This document shows positions 7,671 through 16,153 of a DNA stretch of 64,000 nucleotides, in pieces (the first letter of the stretch is position 1; every line of letters begins with the position of its first letter). The stretch is from the NCBI RefSeq assembly GCF_034670125.1, contig NZ_JAXMOC010000007.1, positions 56,807 through 120,806 on the forward strand. The letters are read 5' to 3'. A program made the translations under genes and the position numbers. Below the pieces are notes generated by a model, which had not been told where the DNA came from, did not search any database, and saw only the letters and a list, made by a program, of their open reading frames with translations. Source of the stretch: Maricaulis sp034670125 (GTDB lineage Bacteria > Pseudomonadota > Alphaproteobacteria > Caulobacterales > Maricaulaceae).

Positions 7671-8495
7671 ATGGCTACAATCAACACGAATGCCGGCGCC
7701 ATGGTTGCGCTGCAGAACCTCAATCAGACCAACCGCGACATGGAGCAAGTCCAGAGCCGCATCAACACCGGTCTGGCTGTGGCTTCCGCCAAGGATAATG
7801 GCGGCGTTTACGCGATTGCCCAGAAGATGCGTTCTGACGTCAACGGCTATGCCGCTGTCGGCAATTCGCTCGATCTGGCCGCATCGACCACCGACGTGGC
7901 CCTGGCTGCTGGTGAAGCGATCGGTGACATTCTCATCGAAATGAAGGAAAAGGCCCTGGCCGCTTCCGACTCCTCGCTCGATACGGCGTCCCGTACGGCC
8001 CTGAACGAAGACTTCAAGGCCCTGCGTGACCAGATTGCGACTATCACGTCCAATGCCGAGTTCAACGGGACCAACCTGATCAATGGTTCGGTGACCTCGA
8101 TCACGGCGCTGGCCAATGCTGACGGCACCAACACGATCACCATCTCCGACCAGAACTTCACTCTGGGCGGCGGTAATGTGACGGTTGCTGCGGCAGCGTC
8201 CTTCGCGTCTGCCGGTGATGCGTCCACGCTCGTCACCACGATCGAAACCTCGCTCGACAACCTGAACGCATCGCTGGCCAAGCTCGGCACCGCGTCCAGC
8301 TCGCTCGAGATCCACAAGGGTTTCGTCGGCAAGCTGTCTGATGCCCTGGAAAAGGGTATCGGCAACCTGGTCGATGCAGACCTGGCCAAAGAGAGCGCGC
8401 GTCTTCAGTCCCTGCAGGTCAAGCAGCAGCTTGGCGTCCAGGCCCTGTCGATCGCCAACTCGGCGCCCAGTACGATCCTGGGTTACTTCCGTTAA
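7671..8495 (+). CDS. Flagellin, second copy
   Basis: 274 residues. N-terminal TINTNAGAMVALQNLNQTN and C-terminal LVDADLAKESARLQSLQVK are the conserved D0/D1 helices. From about residue 105 onward it is nearly identical in protein, and very similar in DNA, to the first flagellin, while the N-terminal 60 residues differ more. A GGAAAGG ribosome site precedes the ATG. It has its own near-perfect sigma-54 promoter and is followed by a hairpin and then flaG. Multiple flagellins in one filament are typical of Caulobacter-like bacteria. Confidence 0.96.
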   Translation: MATINTNAGAMVALQNLNQTNRDMEQVQSRINTGLAVASAKDNGGVYAIAQKMRSDVNGYAAVGNSLDLAASTTDVALAAGEAIGDILIEMKEKALAASDSSLDTASRTALNEDFKALRDQIATITSNAEFNGTNLINGSVTSITALANADGTNTITISDQNFTLGGGNVTVAAAASFASAGDASTLVTTIETSLDNLNASLAKLGTASSSLEIHKGFVGKLSDALEKGIGNLVDADLAKESARLQSLQVKQQLGVQALSIANSAPSTILGYFR

Positions 8496-8504
8496 TCACG
8501 GACT

Positions 8505-8531
8505 GGATGGCGGAGCCTCGCTCCGCCATCC
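8505..8531 (+). terminator. Hairpin after flagellin 2
   Basis: Perfect eleven-base-pair stem (GGATGGCGGAG / CTCCGCCATCC) with a five-base loop ten bases after the stop. There is no T tract, so it may stabilise the flagellin mRNA or only partly terminate, letting flaG be read from the same transcript. Confidence 0.6.
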
Positions 8532-8594
8532 GCCTCCGCGGTTGACGCGAAATTCTGATGAGGCGCTGATGCCTCCGCGTCAGCGAAAATTCAA

Positions 8595-8960
8595 ATGGCA
8601 GAAACGGGGTTCAATCCAAAATCTGTTCCAGTGGCACCCATCACCGAGAACAGGGACATGTCTGCAGACCGCCCACGCGAAGCCGTGCGGCGGGTCGAGC
8701 CCGTTCTGGACGCGGACCGCAGCGCCCCGGGCCGGAATGCGTCGCCGGAACGCACCGCTGACATTGAGCGCCTGGCGGCAGAGACGCTGAGCAACTCCCG
8801 TTTGAAGATTCTCCAGGACGACGCCTCCGGTGAGTACATCTATCTGCTGATTGACCAGGATACCGGCGAAACCGTGCGGCGCTGGCCCCCGGAAAAACAC
8901 GGCGACCTGATGGAATACCTGCGCACCCGCTCGGCCGGCATCGTCGACCAGAAGGCCTGA
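8595..8960 (+). CDS. flaG: FlaG family flagellar protein
   Basis: 121 residues, cytoplasmic or secreted without a signal peptide. The C-terminal half has the FlaG pattern: SRLKILQDDASGEYIYLLID, then DTGETVRRWPPEKHGDLM. In other bacteria FlaG limits or tunes filament length by an unclear mechanism. The N-terminal 45 residues are polar and of low complexity. It lies between flagellins 2 and 3 and probably shares the transcript of flagellin 2, as no separate promoter is obvious. Confidence 0.85.
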   Translation: MAETGFNPKSVPVAPITENRDMSADRPREAVRRVEPVLDADRSAPGRNASPERTADIERLAAETLSNSRLKILQDDASGEYIYLLIDQDTGETVRRWPPEKHGDLMEYLRTRSAGIVDQKA

Positions 8961-8994
8961 CCGGTCACAGTGTCGCCATTGCAGGCTGCAAAGA

Positions 8995-9011
8995 CCCGGC
9001 AAATATTGACC
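8995..9011 (+). promoter_or_regulatory. FlbD ftr-like site upstream of flagellin 3
   Basis: CCCGGCAAATATTGACC, roughly 110 bases upstream of the sigma-54 promoter, the same GGCAAA-N motif seen at the other late flagellar promoters. A further CCCGGCAAGCC lies at about 9028-9038. Confidence 0.5.
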
Positions 9012-9117
9012 ACCCGGGCATATGTGGCCCGGCAAGCCCACGCAGAGCATCCTTACCCTTGCTTGGATTGCGCGTTTAACTAGCTGAAAATATTTCTTAT
9101 TTTACACCGTGCCAAAA

Positions 9118-9132
9118 CGGCACGCCTCTTGC
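9118..9132 (+). promoter_or_regulatory. Sigma-54 promoter of third flagellin gene
   Basis: CGGCACGCCTCTTGC, GG at 9119-9120 and GC at 9131-9132 with ten bases between, preceded by an AT-rich stretch. It fits TGGCACG-N4-TTGC closely. Transcription would start near 9143, 48 bases before the ATG. Confidence 0.9.
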
Positions 9133-9190
9133 GCATACCGGTTCGAACAGCCGCTGAATGGCGGTGACTGAGAACGCGGGAGAATGTCGC

Positions 9191-10024
9191 ATGACCATGA
9201 GCGTCCATACCAATACCGGGGCGATGATCGCTCTTCAGAATCTGAACAAGACCAATGACGACATGTTGGGGGTTCAGAACCGGATCAACACCGGCCTGAA
9301 AATTGGCGGCGCCAAGGACAATGCCGCGATCTATGCTGTCGCCCAGGGAATGCGTGCCGACATTCGAGCCCTTGAGGCCGTGCAAAGCGGTCTCGACCGG
9401 GCTTCGACCATCGGCGATGTGGCCCTCGCGGCAGGCGAGTCAATTTCCGACCTCCTGGTCCAGATGCGCGAAAAGGCCACCGCGGCCATGGATCCGTCGC
9501 TCGACAGCTTCTCGCGGGCTGCCTACGACTCGGACTTCAAGGCGCTCCTCGACCAGATCAGTGGCATCCTCCAGAATGCCGAGTTTGACGGTGCCAACAT
9601 TCTCGACGGCTCGATCACCAGCGGCATCGAGTTCCTGGCTGATGCCGATGCGGCCCGGTCGGTGACCCTGAAGTCGCAGGACATGAGCATTGGCGGCACC
9701 ATCCTGACCATTGCCGCAACGGCCAGCCTCGGGTCCGTCACCCTTGCGACCAATGCCGTGGCTGCGATCAAGACCTCCCTGGAAAACGTCAACCAATCGC
9801 TGGCCAATCTCGGCTCCGACACGAAAAAGCTGGAAGCCCATTCCAACTTTGTCGGCAAGTTGATGGACTCATTGACCCGCGGCGTCGGCGACCTGGTCGA
9901 TGCCGACCTTGCCGTCGAGAGTGCCAAATTGCAGGCCTTGCAGGTCAAACAGCAACTGGGTGTCCAGGCCCTGTCGATCGCCAACGGCCAGCCGCAGATC
10001 ATCCTCAACCTGTTCGGCGGTTGA
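9191..10024 (+). CDS. Flagellin, third and divergent copy
   Basis: 277 residues. It keeps the flagellin ends (SVHTNTGAMIALQNLNKTN and LVDADLAVESAKLQALQVK) but differs from the first two copies along most of its length, including the centre (GIEFLADADAARSVTLKSQDMS), so it is probably a minor flagellin such as a hook-proximal FljJ-type or a stator-specific one. The ATG at 9191 lies seven bases after GGGAGA; a second ATG six bases on is possible. Own sigma-54 promoter and a GC-rich downstream hairpin. Confidence 0.94.
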   Translation: MTMSVHTNTGAMIALQNLNKTNDDMLGVQNRINTGLKIGGAKDNAAIYAVAQGMRADIRALEAVQSGLDRASTIGDVALAAGESISDLLVQMREKATAAMDPSLDSFSRAAYDSDFKALLDQISGILQNAEFDGANILDGSITSGIEFLADADAARSVTLKSQDMSIGGTILTIAATASLGSVTLATNAVAAIKTSLENVNQSLANLGSDTKKLEAHSNFVGKLMDSLTRGVGDLVDADLAVESAKLQALQVKQQLGVQALSIANGQPQIILNLFGG

Positions 10025-10053
10025 TCCGTCCCACCGTCTCCACCACCACGGCG

Positions 10054-10076
10054 CGGCCCCCGGTTTCCGGGGGCCG
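10054..10076 (+). terminator. Terminator after flagellin 3
   Basis: Ten-base-pair stem CGGCCCCCGG / CCGGGGGCCG with a three-base loop (TTT), followed by TTTCCGTTT. A likely Rho-independent terminator with a broken T tract. Confidence 0.8.
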
Positions 10077-10161
10077 TTTCCGTTTGGGCGACTCAATCCA
10101 TCATTTCCGGCAACATGATGCCTGACCGCCGCCTCGCCGGGGTCAGCAGGGAGTATCGAGC

Positions 10162-11328
10162 ATGTCCAAACGGTTCTTGCCCTATGGTCGCCAATCTATC
10201 GACGAAAGCGATATTGCGGCCGTGGTTGATGTCCTGCGCAGCGACTGGCTGACAACCGGTCCGGCCATTGATGCCCTGGAAGCGGCCTTCGCCGACCAGG
10301 TCGGGGCGGCACACGCCATTGCCTGCTCGAACGGGACGACGGCCCTGCATCTGGCCCTGGCGGCGGAAGGGGTGGGCCCCGGTGACACCTGTATTGTCCC
10401 GGCAGTGACCTTCCTGGCGACGGCCAATGCGGCACTGTATTGTGGTGCCGATGTCGTCTTTGCCGATGTGGACCCCGATACCGGCTTGATGCGACCCGCT
10501 GACCTGGCTGACGCGCTGGCGCGAGCCGGCGGGCGGGCCCGTGCTGTCCTGCCGGTCCACCTGGCCGGGCAGTGTGAGGCGCTCGACGAACTCGAAGCGA
10601 TCGCCGGCGAGGCCGGTGCTGTGCTGGTCGAGGATGCTTGCCATGCGGTCGGATCGCGGTGGCGGGGGCAGCCTGTCGGGGCCTGTCGCCACTCCCGAGC
10701 AGCCTGTTTTTCATTCCACCCGGTCAAGACCATCGCAGCCGGGGAGGGCGGCATGGTCACAACCAATGACCCCGAGCTTGCCCGCCGGCTGCGGCAATTG
10801 CGCAGTCACGGCATCGAGCGCGACGCCAGCCGTCACCAGCGCCGCGAGGGCGAATCCTGGTGGTACGAGATGCAGGCGCTGGGTTGGAACTATCGGCTCA
10901 GCGACATCCAGGCGGCGCTGGCGCTGTCGCAATTGCGGCGCCTGGACAGTTTTTCCAGCCGGCGTGCTGCCCTGGCCCAAGCCTATGATGCTGCGCTGTG
11001 TGCGGCTGACTTGCCAGTCGAGCCGCTGGCCCGCACGCCGGACTGTGAGCCGTGCCTGCACCTGTATCCGGTCAGGATCGGGTTTGACCGGACCGGTCTT
11101 GGGCGTACCGGCGTGATGGCCGGCCTGGCGGAGCTCGGCATCGGCAGCCAGGTCCACTACATCCCGGTCAGCGACCAGCCCTACTACAAGCAACGTTACG
11201 GCCCACAGGATTTGCCCGGTGCGCGCACCTATTACGCGCGCACACTGTCGCTGCCGCTCTTCGTCGACATGGCGGATGAGGATCCGGCCTATGTGATTGA
11301 GGCGCTGGCGACGGTGTTGAAGGGTTAG
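10162..11328 (+). CDS. pseC: UDP-4-amino-4,6-dideoxy-N-acetyl-beta-L-altrosamine transaminase PseC
   Basis: 388 residues, DegT/DnrJ/EryC1 fold. Lys189 in FSFHPVKTIAAGEGG is the pyridoxal-phosphate lysine, with LVEDACHAVGS supplying the cofactor-binding Asp. The start RFLPYGRQSIDESDI and the closing QVHYIPVSDQPYYK are typical of PseC. It transfers an amino group from glutamate to the 4-keto product of PseB, the second step to pseudaminic acid. AGGGAG precedes the ATG. It is convergent with pseB and the two stop codons overlap. Caulobacter calls it FlmB. Confidence 0.93.
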   Translation: MSKRFLPYGRQSIDESDIAAVVDVLRSDWLTTGPAIDALEAAFADQVGAAHAIACSNGTTALHLALAAEGVGPGDTCIVPAVTFLATANAALYCGADVVFADVDPDTGLMRPADLADALARAGGRARAVLPVHLAGQCEALDELEAIAGEAGAVLVEDACHAVGSRWRGQPVGACRHSRAACFSFHPVKTIAAGEGGMVTTNDPELARRLRQLRSHGIERDASRHQRREGESWWYEMQALGWNYRLSDIQAALALSQLRRLDSFSSRRAALAQAYDAALCAADLPVEPLARTPDCEPCLHLYPVRIGFDRTGLGRTGVMAGLAELGIGSQVHYIPVSDQPYYKQRYGPQDLPGARTYYARTLSLPLFVDMADEDPAYVIEALATVLKG

Positions 11329-12398
11329 GCGGCCGCGGCCATGCCGATCAACTGCCTCAGGGCGGCGTCGGTCAATTGTTCCGGATTGGTGTTGGACGCG
11401 TAATTGAACCCGTCCGGTACGAGGTGACCGCCGCTGGCCAGATAGCGGGCCGTGACCTTGGCGCCATGGGCCGGCAGGATCGCGAAACGGTCGTCGAGCT
11501 CGATCGTGGTGCGGGCATCATCCTCGGGGATCATCACTTCGTGCAGTTTCTCGCCCGGCCGGATGCCGATCACCTTGTGGGGAAGGTGAGGGGCCATCGT
11601 GCGGGCCAGGTCTGCCGTGCTCATCGACGGGATTTTGGGAACGAAGATCTCGCCGCCGCGGGCCATCGACAGGCTGGACAGAACGAAATTGACGCCTTGC
11701 TCGAGCGTGATCCAGAAGCGTGTCATGCGCGGGTCGGTGATGGGCAGCTCGGTGGCACCGGCCTCGATCAGTCGGCGGAAATAGGGAATGACCGATCCGC
11801 GTGATCCGACAACATTGCCGTAGCGCACCACCGAAAAGACCGGGCCGCCTTCGCCGCCCATGTGTTGCGCCGCCGTGAATATTTTATCGGCGGCCAGTTT
11901 TGAGGCGCCATAGAGGTTGATCGGGTTGGCGGCCTTGTCGGTCGACAGGGCGCAGACATGGCTGACACCGCGCTTGATCGCAGCGCGGACCACATTCTCG
12001 GCTCCCATCACATTGGTCTTGATGCACTCGAACGGATTGTACTCGGCGATCGGAACATGCTTGAGGGCCGCCGCGTGGATGACGATGTCGACATCGCGCA
12101 TGGCCTGGTCGAGCCGCGATTCATCGCGCACATCGCCAATGAAATAGCGCAGGAACGGATAGTCGCTGGGCGAAAAATCCTGAGCCATTTCATACTGTTT
12201 CAGCTCATCGCGCGAGAAGATGATCAGCTTCTTCGGCTTGTACTCGGCGCAGATGGTCTCGGTCAGCTTGTGGCCGAATGAGCCCGTCCCGCCGGTGACG
12301 AGAATGGTCTTGCCGTCGAGCGGCATGCGTGGGTCGAGGAAGGAGCGTTGGTTCATCATTTCCTCGAAAGACGCTTCGGGCGCTGTCTTGTCTGACAT
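11325..12398 (-). CDS. pseB: UDP-N-acetylglucosamine 4,6-dehydratase (inverting) PseB
   Basis: 357 residues, short-chain dehydrogenase fold. The NADP loop GGTGSFG is at residues 36-42, the active-site region STDKAANP at 152-159, and Tyr163-X3-Lys167 in NLYGASK. RPGEKLHE later in the chain is typical of PseB/FlaA1. It makes the 4-keto-6-deoxy-L-altro sugar that starts the pseudaminic acid pathway. The first 24 residues exceed the usual PseB length (about 334), and an ATG at residue 25 would give 333, so the true start may be inside. Caulobacter calls it FlmA. Confidence 0.93.
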   Translation of the reverse strand: MSDKTAPEASFEEMMNQRSFLDPRMPLDGKTILVTGGTGSFGHKLTETICAEYKPKKLIIFSRDELKQYEMAQDFSPSDYPFLRYFIGDVRDESRLDQAMRDVDIVIHAAALKHVPIAEYNPFECIKTNVMGAENVVRAAIKRGVSHVCALSTDKAANPINLYGASKLAADKIFTAAQHMGGEGGPVFSVVRYGNVVGSRGSVIPYFRRLIEAGATELPITDPRMTRFWITLEQGVNFVLSSLSMARGGEIFVPKIPSMSTADLARTMAPHLPHKVIGIRPGEKLHEVMIPEDDARTTIELDDRFAILPAHGAKVTARYLASGGHLVPDGFNYASNTNPEQLTDAALRQLIGMAAAA

Positions 12399-12446
12399 GC
12401 TTGGCCTCGCGATTCGTATCCAGTGTCAGACGCTGCGCTGCCAAGG

Positions 12447-12461
12447 TTAACGGTGCGTTAG
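12447..12461. promoter_or_regulatory. CtrA-like box between pseB and flaEY
   Basis: TTAACGGTGCGTTAG, which is TTAA-N7-TTAG, one mismatch from the CtrA box TTAA-N7-TTAA. It lies 49 bases upstream of pseB (minus strand) and 177 bases upstream of the FlaEY-like gene, so pseB is the likelier target. Confidence 0.55.
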
Positions 12462-12637
12462 GCATGTCCGGGAGCGCGCAACACTAGCAGATTTCATCGG
12501 TTGTGAGCAGGCCCGGCACAGGCCACCCCGAACAGCGGCAATACAGACAATTTGTCTGACCCGATTTACCTTGTCTCGCAACACTTTCTTCTTGTTTCGG
12601 GTCCATGATGCAAAGTCGGACTTGAAGGATTTTCGTT

Positions 12638-15388
12638 GTGAGCGTGATCGGACTGAATGTTGGTCTTCTGACGGGGTGGTACAATTCACGTATCAGCGCC
12701 TCGCTGGCCTCGTCGTCTGCGCTGTCGACCGCGTCGTCCGCCCGCTCCCAGGCCCCCGCCGCCCCGGCGCCGTGGGAGGTCGGATCCCCGAACCTGATGA
12801 CGCTCGAGGAGATGAGCCGCAAGGTTCTCGCCAATGGTGTGTTCTTCAACGATCCGGATCGTGAGTTTTCCGGTCTGGATGCACCGGATGACCACAAGCA
12901 GCTGTTCTCGTTGCACCAAGGCCTCAAGCGCCTGGCAGCACTGGCTGAAGAGGCCAAGGAAAAATCCACGGCGGACAGCCGTCGCTCGTTTCTCGACAAG
13001 AGTTTCCAGTCCGGCCTGGCCCAGCTGGATGGCTTCTTCGACGACATGGACCTGGAAGACCTGACCCTCCTGAAGGGGGAGCAGCTGTCCAAGATTGAAA
13101 GCGAAGTCGCAATTGCGCGCGGCACGTCGCAGTATACGACGGGCACGATCCACAAGGGTGATTTCGATGCCGAGGTCGCCAGCCTGACCGGTGATGTCCA
13201 GTTCTCGATTTCGGTGAAAAAAAGCGGCGTAACCCAGACCATCGACATCGATCTGGCCGACATGGGGGCAACGACCCGCAACCTCGACAATATCTCGGAC
13301 CATATCAACACCAGCCTGGAAGCGGCCGGCGTGATCTCGCGCTTCGAACGCGCCAAGATTGGTGAGGAGAATGATGTCGGGGTCGTGCCGGGCAATAATT
13401 ACGGCTTCAAGATTTCCGGCGTCTCCACGGAGACACTATCCTTCTCCGCCGCGGCGGCCGAGCCGGCGCTCTATTTCGCCGGCGTTTCCGGCATCAATGA
13501 CAGCGCCGGCGGGCAGGTTGTAAAGCTGACCGATCTGGCCAGCGGGACGCCCCAGACAGGCTACACCACGCGCTTCAGCGCCGACCCGGACACCACGGAA
13601 GTGGAGGTTGTCGGCGGCGAAGAGGGCGAGACACGGATCAAGCAGGAAGATAATCCGCTCGAAATCCACGCGACAACGGCGTCGGCGGATGGCGGAATCT
13701 TCGTTGTCGGCCATGCCTCGGCATCGACCGATGGGCAAGTGCTAAAAGGCGAGCAGGACCTGGTCCTGGCCAAATATGACTCGACCGGCAATCGCGTCTG
13801 GAGCCGGGTGCTCGGCGCTGCAGAAAGCGCTCAGGGCCTGTCGGTCGCGACGGATTCCAGCGGCAATGTGGTTGTCGCCGGCAAGGTCGAAGGCGGCCTT
13901 GGCGACACGACCAATATTGGCGGCAGCGACAGTGTTGTCGTCAAATACTCTGCCAGCGGCGTCGAGCAATGGACGCAACGCTTCGGCGGAACCAAGGATG
14001 ATCAGGCAGGCACGGTCGCCATCGCCGATGACGGCACGGTCTATGTGGCTGGCAAATCAGCGAGCGCGTTCGGCGACGACGCCCATGAGGGCGGCGCGAC
14101 AGACGGGTATATCCGTGCGATCGACACCAGCGGCACCACCTTGTGGACGCGTCGGGTCGGGTCGACCGGCGATGAATCCGTGTCGGCAATCGCAATCGCC
14201 GAAGACGGCAATCTGGTGGTGGCCAGCAACGAGGACGGCCACGCTGTCCTGCGCAAGTTTGATGTCAGCGACGACACTTCGGCCGCGATCTGGGAACAGG
14301 ATCTTGGCGATCTGGACGATGGCCGGATTGGTGGCCTGGCGATTGATGCGAGCGGGATCTATCTGACCGGCGCGGCCGGCGATGCCTTCGCTCCGACGGC
14401 TCCGGTATCGGCCCATGCGGGTGGTGTTCGCGATGCCTTCGTCATGAAGCTTTCCGATGGCGCCGCACCGACGACTGATTTTCTGACCTTTGTCGGCTCG
14501 GACAAGGATGACGGCGCCGCCGGGGTCCAGGTCCATGACGGCAAGGTCTATATCGCCGGCAAGACCCTGGGCGGACTCAATGGCGGGACCCTGACCGGTG
14601 AGCGCGATGCGTTCGCGGCACAGCTGGATGCCACGACCGGGGCGTTGGACTGGTCGACCCAGGTTTCCGGGCGGGGTGGTCTGGCCGATGCCAAGGGCGT
14701 CGCCCTGTCGACCACCGACGACAGCGTGCTTGACGCGCTTGGCCTGCCTTCCGGAACGTTGACCTATTCCGACAGCCGCGTGGTCACCGACCGCAGCTCG
14801 GCGCGGGAGGACGACTTCTTCTACGTGTCGGTCAATGGCGGTCGCCGCAAGAAGGTTTCCATCGACGCCGATGACACGATGCGCTCGCTCAGTTTCAAGA
14901 TCAACGCAAAGCTGGTTCTGGACGGAACGGCCGATGTGCGGCGCTCCAGCGAAGGCGACATGCTGCGGATCAAGGCCGCCGAGGGTTCGACCATTGAACT
15001 CTTCGCCGGCAGTGAGGGCCGTGATCTCCTCAAGTCACTGGGCATCTCGGCCGGCGCAATCGTCAATACGGGCTCATTGCTGAACAAGGACGACCAGACC
15101 ACAGATGGCCCGCCGCTGTTCGCCCTGGACCTGCCGACGGTGATGTCGCTGTCTGACCAGGATACGGCGGAGACGGCGATGGAGGCGCTGCAGGATGCCC
15201 TGTCCAAGGTCCAGCGGGCCTACCGGGACCTGACAATGGATCCCGCCCTGAAAGAATTGTTGAAAGGCCCGCAGGCCGGCAAGAAGGGTGGCACCGTTCC
15301 GGCCTACTACAACGCGCAGCTGGCCAACTACCAGGCCGGTCTGGCCCGTCTGAACTCCGGTAGCGGACAGTCCGGTGGCTATTTCTAG
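12638..15388 (+). CDS. flaEY: FlaEY-like flagellar protein with beta-propeller insert
   Basis: 916 residues from a GTG with AAGGAT seven bases upstream. Residues 60-140 are helical. Then comes a flagellin/hook-protein-like segment, and six propeller-type repeats start near residues 387, 444, 502, 552, 615 and 670, each of the form W-x-R-x-x-G-x-x-x-D/E...G-x-x-V-V-A-G (SBBP type). A second Flagellin_IN-like segment follows (residues 725-810, ending LLKSLGI), then a C-terminal helix (AMEALQDALSKVQRAYRDL). No signal peptide, so export through the flagellar apparatus is possible. Size and location fit Caulobacter FlaEY, a protein of unclear role in filament formation. Function is inferred. Confidence 0.6.
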   Translation: MSVIGLNVGLLTGWYNSRISASLASSSALSTASSARSQAPAAPAPWEVGSPNLMTLEEMSRKVLANGVFFNDPDREFSGLDAPDDHKQLFSLHQGLKRLAALAEEAKEKSTADSRRSFLDKSFQSGLAQLDGFFDDMDLEDLTLLKGEQLSKIESEVAIARGTSQYTTGTIHKGDFDAEVASLTGDVQFSISVKKSGVTQTIDIDLADMGATTRNLDNISDHINTSLEAAGVISRFERAKIGEENDVGVVPGNNYGFKISGVSTETLSFSAAAAEPALYFAGVSGINDSAGGQVVKLTDLASGTPQTGYTTRFSADPDTTEVEVVGGEEGETRIKQEDNPLEIHATTASADGGIFVVGHASASTDGQVLKGEQDLVLAKYDSTGNRVWSRVLGAAESAQGLSVATDSSGNVVVAGKVEGGLGDTTNIGGSDSVVVKYSASGVEQWTQRFGGTKDDQAGTVAIADDGTVYVAGKSASAFGDDAHEGGATDGYIRAIDTSGTTLWTRRVGSTGDESVSAIAIAEDGNLVVASNEDGHAVLRKFDVSDDTSAAIWEQDLGDLDDGRIGGLAIDASGIYLTGAAGDAFAPTAPVSAHAGGVRDAFVMKLSDGAAPTTDFLTFVGSDKDDGAAGVQVHDGKVYIAGKTLGGLNGGTLTGERDAFAAQLDATTGALDWSTQVSGRGGLADAKGVALSTTDDSVLDALGLPSGTLTYSDSRVVTDRSSAREDDFFYVSVNGGRRKKVSIDADDTMRSLSFKINAKLVLDGTADVRRSSEGDMLRIKAAEGSTIELFAGSEGRDLLKSLGISAGAIVNTGSLLNKDDQTTDGPPLFALDLPTVMSLSDQDTAETAMEALQDALSKVQRAYRDLTMDPALKELLKGPQAGKKGGTVPAYYNAQLANYQAGLARLNSGSGQSGGYF

Positions 15389-15419
15389 CCAGGCCGGGCC
15401 TCCAGCTGACTTTTTCCTA

Positions 15420-16094
15420 CTAGACCGACTGCCTGCCGGCCGCCTTCGCGAACTGCATCACCAATAAGCGAGGTGCCGCACCGCTACCCACCGTGATCCC
15501 GGCATCAGCAGGCTCACGGAGGTCCCGCAGGTGCAGGCCGGCCGCCCGGGCCGCCGAACAGTAATCCGAGACCCCGTGATACCAGGCATCAACGTGTCGG
15601 AGTGTCCCATCAGCCTGTTCGAAGCGCGCCTGGCTGCCCTGCAACTGGCGGAACGGGTGAAGCTCGGCCAGATAGAGCACGCCCGCCGGGCGCAATACCC
15701 GCGCGGCCTCTTCGAAGACCGGTGCCAGGCTTGCAACATGTTCCAGAACCAGATTGCCGACAACTAGGTCGACCGACCCGCTCGCAACCGGCCAAGGGCG
15801 TGTCACATCGTGCTCGATGAATGTGACGTGGGAGCCGAGATTTCGGTCGCGGGCCCGGTCAAGCATGCCCGGTGAGATGTCCATCGCCAGGACATGGTCG
15901 GCCTGCTGTCCCAGCCAGACCGTATTCTTGCCGGTCCCCGCGCCGAACTCGACCACGCGTTTGCCGGCCAGGTCCAGACCGGCCTCGACGAGGCAAGTCG
16001 CGTCCAGATCGCGGGTCTTGTTGCTGTCGCTGTCGTACTGACCGGCCCATGCATCATAGGCGTGTCTTACAGGCGTGTCGGCGGACTGGTTCAT
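15420..16094 (-). CDS. Class I SAM-dependent methyltransferase
   Basis: 224 residues. The SAM-binding motif I reads VVEFGAGTGKNT, followed by DISPGMLDRAR (acidic ribose-binding residue), FIEHDVT and LVVGNLVLEHV. This is a Methyltransf_11/25-type small-molecule methylase; the substrate cannot be told from sequence. ATG at 16094 is preferred to an in-frame TTG 18 bases upstream. It lies 59 bases after the FlgN-like gene on the same strand, so it may be the tail of the flgI operon, and it faces the FlaEY-like gene end to end. A role in flagellin or sugar methylation is possible but unsupported. Confidence 0.85.
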   Translation of the reverse strand: MNQSADTPVRHAYDAWAGQYDSDSNKTRDLDATCLVEAGLDLAGKRVVEFGAGTGKNTVWLGQQADHVLAMDISPGMLDRARDRNLGSHVTFIEHDVTRPWPVASGSVDLVVGNLVLEHVASLAPVFEEAARVLRPAGVLYLAELHPFRQLQGSQARFEQADGTLRHVDAWYHGVSDYCSAARAAGLHLRDLREPADAGITVGSGAAPRLLVMQFAKAAGRQSV

Positions 16095-16153
16095 GGCGGT
16101 GAGATGCCGCAACCGGCTCGATCGTACAAGCCGGTCGCACCAATCTGCCCGGA

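Noticed and set aside
12510..12530. Possible sigma-54 promoter before the FlaEY-like gene (AGGCCCGGCACAGGC)
   Set aside because: GG and GC are ten bases apart but the inner bases do not fit TGGCAC or TTGC, and it is over 100 bases from the start. Not convincing.
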